Shown here: positions 23,041 to 35,040 of the stretch, piece after piece
Position numbering within the stretch: position 1 is the first letter of the stretch
Layout: the number at the start of each line of letters is the position of its first letter
Program-made: the position numbers and the translations under genes
Assembly (NCBI GenBank): GCA_020746875.1
Contig: JAGTJL010000013.1
Coordinates: 372,001-436,000, forward strand
DNA: 64,000 nucleotides
Direction of reading: 5' to 3'
Origin: Rhexocercosporidium sp. MPI-PUGE-AT-0058
Taxonomy: Eukaryota > Ascomycota > Leotiomycetes > Helotiales
The notes under the pieces: generated by a model
Told to the model about the DNA's origin: nothing
Database searches by the model: none
The model's input: only the letters and a program-made list of their open reading frames with translations

Positions 23041-23570
23041 TTGTTGTTGTTGTTATTTGGTTAAGAAAAGTTGAGGAGGAAGCGAGACTAGCGTTATTTA
23101 CGTTAGTAGGAGTTAAGCTATTCTCCTACTAGCGGCTGTTACTCCGCTTAGTTCCTTCCGGGATTCACTTTTAGAATAAGTAACATAACATTTGGTTCGC
23201 CAGCGAATCGCTAGTATAATGCTAGCTAATTGCAGTTGTATATCCTCACTTTTAAAACAAAAGTAAATAAGAGAGGATATATTATAATAATCCGCGCTCT
23301 TAGCGCTAATTTCGTAATCAACTACCCTTATAAGGTCAGTAAAGTGAAGAGGTAATCTTCCTTCCTCAGCAATTATGCTCTCTAGCAATTCAAGTATCAC
23401 TAGCGACTTTACAGCGTTTCTCTAGCTATCCATTCTATCGTGCTATAGTCACCTCAGCTTGTTAGTGATTATTACATTTGAAGCTTAACCCTCGGTTGCG
23501 GATACGTAGAGGTAAAGTTAACGGTGCAGATATTATACTGTTTGTTGATGTTGACCGAGGGGATTAAGCG
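23041..23570 (-). repeat. AT-rich degenerate relic, probably transposon-derived
   Basis: AT-rich block with repeated CTAG/GCTAGC steps, compositionally unlike its flanks. On the minus strand a frame at 23434-23113 reads through one TAG as a helical, Leu/Ile-rich polypeptide of about 105 residues with no domain that I can name. No terminal repeats or target duplication were found, so the boundaries are approximate. An old mobile-element fragment is the likeliest explanation. Confidence 0.4.
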
Positions 23571-26500
23571 AGACTTTTCCCTGGAGTGACTGAATGAATA
23601 TCATAGAAGATAAGGGTGGTTTGCAGAACGGCGGGAGGGACGTCGGATAAGGCGCAGAACGGTAGACTGTTAATCAGAGACTCGATCAAGGCAGACGTGT
23701 GTTGGGTTGCATGTCTTCAATTGGAGGGATGAATGTGTTCAAGGGTGGATTCGTGATGTGACAATGAAGTGTAAAACAATCATTAATTTTAGATGAACAG
23801 ACTTACATTGAAGGACATCACACCAATTGAAACGACCAGAAAGGAATAGCAAAGACAGAATAATCCCAAGGCCATTAGGCGAACGGCGAAAACAATATCC
23901 ATTCTAAGCCTCGCATCGCATCGCGTCCCCAACCCCCTATTTTCCCCGCTCCAAACACTTAAAATAATTCACAGCAATCACGACATCACCCATAATACCC
24001 ACGCTCGCATGCCCTCCAATCCAATCTAATGCAATCCTCCCCTCTCTTCTCCTCCTCGAGACCTATCCAGCCCCCCCACACAAAACGCCAACACACATGT
24101 CTCAGTCACCCACCCACACCCACACTCAGCCGCCTCCAGCAAACCCACCAGTACCAATCACCAAGTCCGCACGTATAAAAAGCGAGCTGCAGCACTCAGC
24201 TCAGCTGCAGATACACTCCCTCTTTCACACATACTCACCTCTCCGGAAATAACGCGAAAATGAAAAAAGCACAGTACTGTAATAATACAATCGTAGATAT
24301 AGACCGGAAAGGGAGGTCGACGATAGGAGAGGGTAAATAAGCGAAATTTGACTCGGACGCGACAACACATCAATTCTCCGAAGGCTGGCATGGCATGGCA
24401 CACCCCCAACAACGGTTCTTTGTACTGTCGACTGTCAAGTGCCAGAAAATCCGATATTGGAATTAATCTTGACTTGTCAATCGATAGTCTTCCTTTAGAG
24501 GGCTTCTGGAAAAGTTATATCCCCGATGGAATTTATTGGGTGTGAGCGTGTGAGGTGTCCGTTTTTGATGACGAGAGGTGGGATGATAAATTTGTGTAAA
24601 TTGGAAATTCATGCGTTGAAAAACACACTCTCTCACTCGTCGCCATCTTGCCTCCCTCTCACTGGAGAGATAACGACGAAACGGTCCAGTACAGTAAGTA
24701 CAGTACATAGACAGCAAGGAGATAATCCCGAGATAAGGAAGATGACAGGAGGAGATAGATGGGATTGCGACGAACGAATCGCAAAAAATCGACGGTTCTC
24801 GTACGCACGGAAGAGAGGAAATAAATCGCGAGCCATATGTGAAGCTTGTGTACGATCATCTCCCCCTATGTATTCCAACATCTTAGTACGCTGTGGCGTT
24901 ATACCCAAGCCCGCCGCCGTCGCTCATCCCAGGTTCCCTTCCCCAGCCACAGCCAAACTTAGCGAGATCATGTATCGAGCTTGAGCTTGAGCTTTCACAT
25001 GCGTCGCATCGCAACCACTCCCAAGCCACCTCTTAATCTCTGAATCTGACTTGTCCATCGCGCGTCAGAACGCGTCTTTCAACGCGCGCAGCTACTCGTA
25101 GATGCAGGTGGGATTGTTCGGAAATGCCATGTCTGCTTTCGTCGATAGTTGGCTGTTAGGCGCTGGGGAATCCTGTTTTGTGTGCTTGTGTGCATATCCC
25201 GAGGAGCCGGTTCGTACTTTTACATGCTCGACTACTACTAGACCAGTGTGTGTTTCTGCAGCGGGGAGGGAAGGGTTCTTGATTTGGAGAGGAGAGGGCT
25301 GGAGAGGAGTTCGGGGATGAGATGGGTTCTTGGACCGACTGACTGACTGACTGACAGAAGGAGGTTGGGACCTTCTTGTTTAGTCTCCTGTCTTACTTGC
25401 GATGAGGAGGATTTGGGTGCAGCTGATACTTGAGGGAGATCCACTTCCAACTCTTCAATGAGATGGGCTGAGATGAGATTAGGGGAAACGGGAGGTAAGT
25501 GGTAAGTACCTAGTAAACTTCTTCGCAAGCAAAAGCGAGCTCTCGGAGCGGTTCGCCTGTTGAAGCCGTTGAAGCCTGAAGGGAGCTTGGGGATTCGCAG
25601 ATGAGTGGTGGTGGTACGAGGTAGGAGGAGATGGTGATGGGATAAGCTGGTAAGGGGGTCCAAACGCCAACGCGCACGCCAGAGCCAACGGCGGTGTTGG
25701 GTTGAACCCTATATTATGGTGCTCGAGATGGTGTGTGTCAGTGTGTTTGGTGGTGGTTGTCGTCCTGACTTTAGCCGTGGTGTGCTGTAGTGAGATGGAG
25801 GAGATGAGGATGTTCGCTTGGCTTGAGGGGAAGCAGGGGTGGAAATGCAATGAGACGCTGAAAAGCAGTTCTAAAAAACAGGATCTGGTAATTAACCAAC
25901 AAAAAGAGGTCTTTCCTCACATCCAAACATGTCTTTTACTTGAGAAGTCATGTCAAGTATTCAAGGCAATACCGGACTTCCACATGTTCATCCCCTCCCA
26001 TCCCCTCCCCTCCCCTCCTCCCCTCCTAGCAAAACGCGGGGAAATCCTCATCAAAACACCCAGACCCAAACCCAGACCCAGCCTTGCCACCCAAACTCAA
26101 AGCCTAAACCTAACTACGAGCAGCATCGAAGTTTCCCCATCCAGGCAAACCATCAGCACCATCAGCAAGCAATTTTCAGCCGCTTTCTGATCGACGCACC
26201 AATCGCGGTCTCAAGACGCGGTTTTTGTGTTTTTTAGGTGTTTTGACCTGAGGTTCTGACAGGCATACCATCCCATCCCATACTGTACTACTGTAGGTGG
26301 AATTGACAATTGAGTTTCGGGATTTAAGCTTTGGTGGTTCTTTTGTGAATTCAACTTAGGTATCGTACGTATTGTACTGTAGATCAGATGAGCTGGCGAT
26401 GAGACTAGATCATGGTTGCGTGGGAAGCGGAGGTTTAGAGGAACTTGAATTGTAGATAGATACTTGGGCTGGATGGATTGGGAAAGCTTGCCTGTAAGGT

Positions 26501-29500
26501 AGGTTTGTCACATGTTTATCTTCAAGTTTTGGGGAAATCTAGATACGTCCTAGAACTAGCTGGATGGATGGATGGATGGCGGGGTACCAGGACCTAGAGA
26601 GTTTGGGGACAGTGACGGGAGGGCGTTTCGTGAAGCTTGGTTTGGAGGGGGTGCATGGGATTGGATGGGATGGGATGGGGTTGGATTGGTGAGAGAAAAA
26701 GAAAGCAAGACTGATCATACTTTAAAAACCACTCTTCTTGAAGCAAGGCACGCGATCTAAAATGCAACGGAATATAAAATATAGATGATGATGCATCCAT
26801 ACGTACATATGGCGGGGAAGAGGGAAGCTTGACTCGCTACTTACCTGCAAAACTGGACCTATCCTGTATTCTGGCTATTCGGGGATCTATCTTCCCGTGC
26901 AGCAGCCACCAGCCAGCAGAAGGTCGCAGACGGCCACCCACCACACCGGATCCTCTGTTTATTTGTCTGTCTGTTTATTCGCGACACGCTTCGATGTGAT
27001 GTGCATGTACATATGCACCAACTTTCCCCAAGCTCCTGGGCAAAGCAAGGTTGAAGGCAAGATGTTGCGGCAAAGCTGACCTCGGCGTCTCCTCTCAACA
27101 CGAAAAAGCGCGTCCACAACGCGACTTCTAAGAGCTGATTGATCATCTCGTCATCATCATCAACACATCTCTATTCCCTTATTTCATCCCAGCCTTGTGG
27201 GTTATCTTGTTTTTGTTTCTTGGTTGGCGTATGCAGTGAGGGGTGCCACTGTCACATCACATAGCTTGGGTAGGTGCAGTGGTGTGGTGATTGCTCTGAG
27301 ATGGGTGTGAAGAAATCCCTTGCTTTGGGGAAGGTCAATGAGGCGATGCTGATGCGGATGTGAGATCGGATGTGATCGAAATCTTGCTTTCTTGCTTTCT
27401 TGCTGCGAGCTGTAAGATATTTCCGTAGGCTGCAGGAGGTGTCGTGATGTCATTGTCGATATTTCCTATCTGGTCTTGGAGAGGAGAGGAGAGGAGAGGA
27501 GAGGAGGTTCGTCCGATCTGGTTTGATGATCTCTAACGAGAAAGTTAAAATCAAAGCCGCTGTATCATGATGTTAGGGCAGTACCCCTATCACACCCTAC
27601 TCCCTCACCATTCCATCCCATCCAACCTTAACTCATCCTAACCATCCTAACCCATCCCAACCTATCTATCTCACTCGTGGTAAGCTTACCCCATCTTCGC
27701 AGCTTCCCATGGTAGCTTTCATAACTCTCTCCTGCCCAGTCTCTGGTTCTATCGTCTAGACGTTCGTCCATCATCAGGCAGTTCGCCAGGCTAAATCCCT
27801 CCGAACCTACCTACCTACCACCTGACCCCAGAAAAACGTGGGGTCCAACCACCGTCTCCGAGAACAATTAAAGAAAGGCATCGAATAACGTACCTGCATT
27901 GCTAGATCATCCCCTGACAGAAAGGAAGGAAGAGGGATGTGGTGCAACGATCACAGCGGAAGGTAGAGCTGCGATGTGACGTTCTCCGCTTCCCTTCACC
28001 GGAGTGGTTTTGGTAGCGAGAGGGTTGACGCTGTGTGTGCTCTTTCAATTCAGCCGGTGATACCATCCATACGGAGTACACACATGGATTGGTTGGATCC
28101 CGAGTCGTACCAAACGAAGGGGATTAGAAGATGTCGTTGATGTTGTACCCGTGCCGTTCCAGGATGTAGATGAGGTACGATGGTAGGTAGATGAGAGGAA
28201 CCGTGCCGTGGGTGAGAGGGACGAGAGAAAGAGAGAGAGAGTTGTGTGACGAAGAAGAAAATTCTTCTCTTTCCATCACCCAGAGTAGAGTACCCGGTGG
28301 TATCCATGGATATGGAGATGCTGTAAATGCAGATGCAGACGCAGACGCAGATGCAGTGTTTCTTTGACAGTTTCTCTTCCCTACCTTCCGGAAAGGATCC
28401 ATATGCACGAAGTTGAAGTCATCACCGCCTGTACTCATCCATACCTTCATTCAAACCAAGGCGGCTCCTCCTGACTCCATCTCATGTAAAGAGAAAATCT
28501 GCATCTCCGAACCCCTCCGTCTTGCCCATACCAAACCAACATACTTCGGTACATACATACAGAATGACGACGATGATGACAACAGAACCCCGTAATGCGG
28601 AGCATCCGCGCAAATCGTTCTCTCCTCTTGCCTTCCCGTTCCCCTCTTCTTGCAGAACATCACGAACCTACATAAAAAGTCAAAAGCTAAAAAAGTCGAA
28701 AAAGTCAAATGAAACTGATTCCTAACGCGGTGATTGGTCCTCTGGGACGCGCCAAGCCTGAATTTTCGAACCGCGGGTATGTGGGGTTGAGGTTCAGCCT
28801 CATTCCTGACGCGAGACAGGGGTGGTTTAAGAGGGGACGCTAATTTGATCCCCGCTGTGGCTGGTATTTGGCAATGTGGGGTCGGGAAAAGTTCAGGGGT
28901 TTAAGGTTTGGTTTGGTATGGACTGGACTGGACTGGACTGGATTGATGGGTGGATTTGGGATTTGGAGGAGGGGCAGGAAGGATCGTTCGTCATCGTGAT
29001 GGAAGAAAATATGTAATATGTAAGATGTACTTAAGAATGGAGGAAGGTGGATTGCAGCAACGAGGGGTTAGAAGGGAGGTGTGTGTCATTTCCTGATAAT
29101 TTTCCGCCCTCGGAACTTTCGTTGTGGAGTTGAAGCTTTGAAAATGGCCAGGCGAGGCGACAAGAGAGAGGAGATTTCCATACCGGTGGGCGACGACCGA
29201 TGAGTCTACGGTTGCTCGGGACGAATCGCTTTTTGCTGCATTTATTTGTGGGTAGAGTACCCCGCTGTGTGTATAGAATTCTTCTTTTGGGCTTCTAGTG
29301 ATTGGTTTCTGGTGGGTTGGTACCACTTTGGAGGGGTTGGGTACGGTGCGTTGAGGCGGTGATGATGATGTTTCTTCGTCACTGCATCAGCGTGCTGCGT
29401 ATGGAGATAGCTCCAGAAGTAAGAGAATAGTTCTGTGGAGTGGTTAATGTATTTCTGCGTACTAATGTACTCCATCTGCAATACTAATCAGTATTTTCAT

Positions 29501-32500
29501 TGGCCATCAAAGCCGTTGTCGCGGTAATGGTGGGCTTTTTCTTCTCTTATTCTGCATAGAGGGGTTCATGGCGGGGACGAATGTCGAAGATTCTTCTCTT
29601 TGCGTTCTGTTTATTGGTACGGTACTGACCGACTGGACTTCAAGATGCCGAGTCGTGTCGTGTCGTGTGCTGCCTTGCCTGTATGCCGAAGGATGGAGTC
29701 CCATACGGAATAGAAATTCCGAATGCTGGGTCCTGAGGTAACGTGAAGCCTTGGTGGAGTTTAAGTGCGTGCAGGTACAAGTGGAGTTGAGGAGTTCTTT
29801 CGGCAGGAAAGGAATGAAACGAAACCACTCATGCTGGGAGTACAGGTCTCTGTATCAAGGAGGAGTTTTATCATCGCGAGAATCCTCTGTCTTGAGTATG
29901 GGTATGCATGGAAGAAGGGTCTAGAGAAAGGAAGAAAAAGGTAGATATTCAGACGCGTCTTCACCGTATGTATGAGTAGGCTCCGAGAATGCTCAGTGCT
30001 CACGCGATGAAGCTGGAGATGCTTCATGGACGCGTGATTATTATCCACTTTCGGAGGGGCTGGAGAAGAGGATTTTTTGGAGGTACATGATGATACGAGA
30101 GCTTGTGCTTGTCCTGTGCTGTGCTTGTGCTGAAGTTATTCCGGTCTCCATCAGTCCAAGCCCACCACGCGCACGTCTCCGGAAGATAGCATTGCAATGC
30201 CGTTGTCAAAGTTTCGCCCCGCCGAGCCGAAAAATGCCGAGTTTGCGTTTGCGTCTACGTTTGGGGAGATTATTTTTGGAGGAGGTTGTGCGTGCTTTTC
30301 TTCATAGCGGCTGGCTGTAAGTGGACGACTTACCATGAGACATTACCTAGGTACTGTTCCGAGAGGATTGGGTTTGAGGCTGAATGAAGTGCTTGCTCCC
30401 TCTTTGAAGATAAGATGTTTTAATTGAGGGTTATTATCAGGGATTTGATTTGGTTTGTGTTTCCTACAGAAGAAAGGAATGCAGTTCCGTCTTCTTCTGT
30501 GACAGGTAGGCGTGTTTGATGAGAGGAATAGGGGTGCATGAGGCTGAAGATCACCAACGCCTCACAATCTCGCCTGGCTGTCCGTTCCCTAAACAACTTC
30601 CAATCTCACGAATATCTAATCTCACGTGCATTGCATTGCAGCGCAGACGTTCCAATAATCATCCTCTCTCCTTTCTGCTCCGCTCCTTTCCAATAATATT
30701 TCCCAATCCCAAGGTTTTGAGTAAGATTCCAATAGCCTGTCATGTAATGTAAATTCAGAAGTCCTTTCCCCTCCCCTCCTCGCCTCAGCGTCATGTCCAG
30801 CGCCTCTCCAACCAATCCTCCCTTCTGGAACAACCATCACTTCCCCTCGCCGAGTAGATCTCCACGCATCGCAAGGAACAACCTTTCTTCGTAAACGCAA
30901 GCCCAGCCGTTCGCACGCGTCCCGAAAAAGCAATGCGATGCCTAGTCTTACTCTTGAGTTTTATTCTTACCTTACAGTAGTCTTACTGGGGTCTTGTGTG
31001 TGTGCTTCTTTACAGTAGACTCAACGCGAAACCAGGGCCCGTGATTCGCCCGTCGCGGGTGCGGGTTCGTGTTTCGTTAGCATCTGCTGTATCTATCCAT
31101 GAGACCATCTATCTACGCGTTAAGTGGTTTGATTTTCCGCCTTTGCGGTGCTTGATGACTGGGTGGGCTTGACTGGGCTGGGGTGGACTGGGGCTGGGTT
31201 CGAGGGTGTTCGGAAGGGTAGGCATTAATTGAGCGGAGTATTATTTTGTATACCTCTAGTGTATTATGTATGCGAGAATGGAAGGTAAAGTAAAGTAAAA
31301 GAAAGGAGGGGGGAGATTGGATGAACGATATTTATGGTCTTTTATCAATATTGATACTTAAGGTACTTAGGTATGATAGTAGGGGGAGATAATGGTGCTA
31401 TGGCGGTTAGATGTTCAGGGCATGACCTCGCTCAGGTGGTGCTCGTCTCCACTCTCCAGCACTCTCTCTCCAACAAACACGCCTGGATCTTGAGGAAAGG
31501 AGGGAGAAAAGAGGATTCTTCGGAGATAAGCGTGGAGAGAGCATAAAAGGAGAGCCACAAAGTACTCTCATACAAGTAGAAGTACTCACTCTGGAGCCAC
31601 AGACAGGTATGAAGGACAAGGAAATGACGTAAAATTGAGGCTTATGCGCGTACGCCACCGCTTGTTGTGCTGTGGGCTATTTTAATTTCGGGTTTAGATG
31701 TGGCGTAGCCTGTGCACAGCATAGCATAGCATAGCACAATTTCTGCTCCGTGCTCGCTTCGCGCTGGGATGTTGAAGTGGTTTGCTACGGAGACGGAGTA
31801 GTAGTGGAATATTTAGTGAATAGTGGGGGGTTTGTGGAGAAGACAGGACAAGCATAAATTGGACTAGGAGGGCTAGGAGGATTTTTATGCATGCATGCAT
31901 ACATACACACGCTCGGATGGGATTTTGGGGAATTGCCATCTTTGGTATTTGAGGCGGGGGAGGAGGTGAAACTTGACAGGAGAGGAGAGAGAGGAGAAGA
32001 GGGATGTTAACTGTATGTAGCCGTGAGTTGAATCTCGGGATGTTTGGTTTGATTTGATTTGGTGAGAGGTAAACGGGATTGTTTGTTTCTCTGCAGCTTG
32101 TCTCTGTACTACTTGTACAGAGACAAGAGGGAGAGGTAGGTACGTACTCGGTGTACCCGAAACACAGCATCTGATGATCTGAGCCTCCCCTCCCCTCCTG
32201 AAGCCCCTCCCTCTTGTCTACCTAACTTCTTAACATAGGTAGGTAGGTACCCCTCAGCGTCTAAAAAGCGGCAAATCATTCATTCTCTCGCCACTTACTC
32301 ACTCACTCCTTCCCCTCCTCTACGTATGTATCTGTACCTATCAGTACCTACCAATCGATAGGTTCAGGTACGTTTCTAACTAGACACCCTACCCTACCCT
32401 ACTCTACCTAAGGTGTACCGCTTACAGGTTACAGGTTACGGGTTATAGTTTACAGATCCCTTTCTAGCTCGTACTCTCCTGTAGGTAGCTGGAAGCCGGG

Positions 32501-35040
32501 AGCTGGAAGCTGGGAAGTTAGAATTGGCGGCGGGTGAGAGGTACATACTTACATACATACATACAGGGAAAGGTGGTTTGAAGAAAAGTGCGATTGAGTA
32601 CTCTGATTGGAGGAGTCGTGTTGAGACTTGCGGTTTGGGAGCGAGCTGAAAGGAAAGGATAGGAAAGGCTCGGTTAGAACTTGTTGGAGGTGCGTATGCA
32701 TGATAGGGTTCGCCGTGTCCGAGAGAGAGGGGGGCTGGTCTAGGTTGGAAGTAGGTAAGTAGCTAGCTAGGTAGGTACGTTTCCCTCCCCTCCCTCTGGT
32801 TGGAAGGGGTGTAAGCTGGTGGGGTAGATGAGTAAGTAGTACAGTACAGTACGGTATGAGGAGACGCTGATGATGATGATATGATGACGATGGTGATGGT
32901 GATGGTGAGAGAGGGGCTGGGGGTGAGATTTGATTGACGGAGGGATGGGATGATAGGTTTGTAGATGTTTGGATTTTAGGTTGGGCGTTTGGGATTCAGG
33001 GCCATGTAATTAGTGAGGTAATTACAGCAGGTGTCTACTGCTGTACATAGGCGAAGAGAGTTGGATAAGGGTTCTTCGGCCGCTGCAATATCGGGAGTTC
33101 TGGAAGCGAATATAGTTTCCTGCCTCCTTTTTCTGCACCCGCACGTAAAAAACCAAGAATAGGGTTACAGTGAATATATAGCGGATGGGGATATAGCATG
33201 ACATGATAAGTTGGCCAGATTTCTGTTTTCAAAGATGGGATGATTTTGTTTGATTTTCAAGGGAAGGGAAGGAGACGACTTGGTTTGGTTGGTGTGTTTG
33301 TGAAGGCTCTATTTCAGGATTCCTGTTCTTTCCTCTGAGCGAGCGAGCTTCACTTCTTGCATGAGGGCTTGAGGCTTGAAGATCTTACAGAGGATCAATA
33401 GTGGATAGATGGACGGACGGCTGGGACGAAACGAGACGCGGGCTCGGCGATGCGATGAGGCTGGGAACTAGAAGAAACGCGAGATTTTTTTGACGCGAGG
33501 TGAACGAGCTGATGTAATATATGTATGAATTCATCTTGCATGGGTTTGCATTGGATTTTGCATACACAGAACATGAATATCCACCTCTGTATGGAAAGGA
33601 AAGGTGGCTGTTTTTGAAGAGGTTGCAAAACAATGGAAGAACATCTGGCCTGGACGAGGTCTGGATAAGGGGAGGGGAAGGTTGTTTATTTATTTATTTT
33701 GATTTTGGTTTTGAGAGAGGTCGATTTTTGGGTCTGGTTGAGATTTTGGCCACCTGGCTGGAGGACGCGTGAAGTCTGAGGAGGGAGAGTTTAGCGGTGG
33801 TGGTGTTTTTATGCAAGCACTTATTCAACACATCTCATCACATCGAGCTGCAAGTCATCGTTCGTGATTCAACTCGATGAAGTCAAGCCTGGGCAGGGTC
33901 TTGAGACGCCTAGAAGCCGGCCTCCCATCAACGTTTGCTGGGTTGTCTTGGGAGCGGAGGGATTTGAATTTCATGAGAGACAGCATTGATCGTTCAAACA
34001 ATTGTTTAATTTTTGTTTCTGTTTTTGGAATACGAGGTCATTGCTGAGTCCAAACAATTCATTGTATTGTTTCTGAGAGCTGCAGCGGCGAGATGCAATG
34101 CATCAAAACAATACCATTCAAACCCATCCAATCACAACTCACACCCGCAAGCATGTATCTCAGATCTCAAAGCAAAAGCCAGGGCCAGGAACAAGGTCGT
34201 ATTGATTAACCCAGCGTAGCCCAGCCGGGCTGGTGGCTGGCGTGAGATGCTGATGGTGCTGCTGCTGCACAGATGCATGTCAAGTCCATACGGAGCGTAA
34301 GTGCTTGCATGGATGCATGCATGCAGGAGAGCAGCTCAGCATGAGTCCGTAGCGTGTTTATAAAAAAGAGTCCCAAGTCGCGAGGGAGATCAAGATTTGA
34401 GTAGTGTGGGATTTTCGCGTCTCTTTGGCGTTTTCTGCTCTCCCAAGCACCGAAGTTGTCTCGGTTCTTGGTCTCGGTTTGATGAAGAGTGAGTGAGTGG
34501 TCCTTGTCCTGTCCTGTGTCGAAACGCGGTGTTGGTGTAGGTAGGTAGGTCCGTTCGGGCGGGTTTTGATCTGACCGTATTTGTTATATTGTCCCTGGTA
34601 CGTGTTTGAATAATTGTTTTGTGCAGGAGGTCGTTGATCCATGGCCGGCTGGCCTTGGGGTACAGTAGAGTAGAGTATCCAGGTGTAGGTAGGTACAGTA
34701 CAGTACAGTACAGGAAAGCTTGAAGACGGTTTGATGGTACAAAGGGGTTGAAGTCTGATAGGTTGGATGGAGGAGAGAGGGCATGGGAGATGGGGGAGGG
34801 AGGGTTTGCGTTAGCGAGTTTCCGGAGAGATGGTAGGGCCTGGAGTCACTGGAGGGGAGGGGAGGGGGGGATGAGGACGCTGAAATGGCCGGGCTTGTAG
34901 GGCTGGTGGTGATCGGTGAGGGTGCTGGATGCTGAATGCAGGAGGTTGGGAGTTTTAGTTGATGGTAATTCTAAGCCAGGTCTTTTCACTGATGATTGCG
35001 TTACGGGATTGTAGGTACTTACAGAGGGAGAGGGTAAACC
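23571..35040. other. 11.5 kb gene-free region of alternating purine/pyrimidine blocks
   Basis: No ORF has domains, signal peptides or consistent splice structure. The plus strand alternates between C-rich blocks (about 24.0, 26.0, 27.6, 30.6 and 32.2 kb) and G-rich blocks (about 25.3, 26.6, 28.9, 31.2 and 32.5-35.0 kb). Many short tandem repeats are present: GGATG-type at 26561-26579 and 26655-26690, GGAGA at 27478-27507, GGACT at 28920-28941, CCCTA at 32385-32405 and ACAGT at 34694-34713. It is probably a regulatory region and/or non-coding RNA territory upstream of the cyclin gene. Confidence 0.6.
32097..32127. repeat. Perfect 13-bp inverted repeat with 5-nt loop
   Basis: CTTGTCTCTGTAC and its exact complement flank TACTT. 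It could form a stable hairpin in RNA or a cruciform in DNA. It has no run of T behind it and no gene next to it. Function unknown. Confidence 0.6.

Noticed and set aside
32385..32450. CCCTA and TTACAGG runs resembling telomeric repeats
   Set aside because: Units are CCCTA, not CCCTAA/TTAGGG, few in number and within a region full of other simple repeats. There is no sign of an internal telomere.
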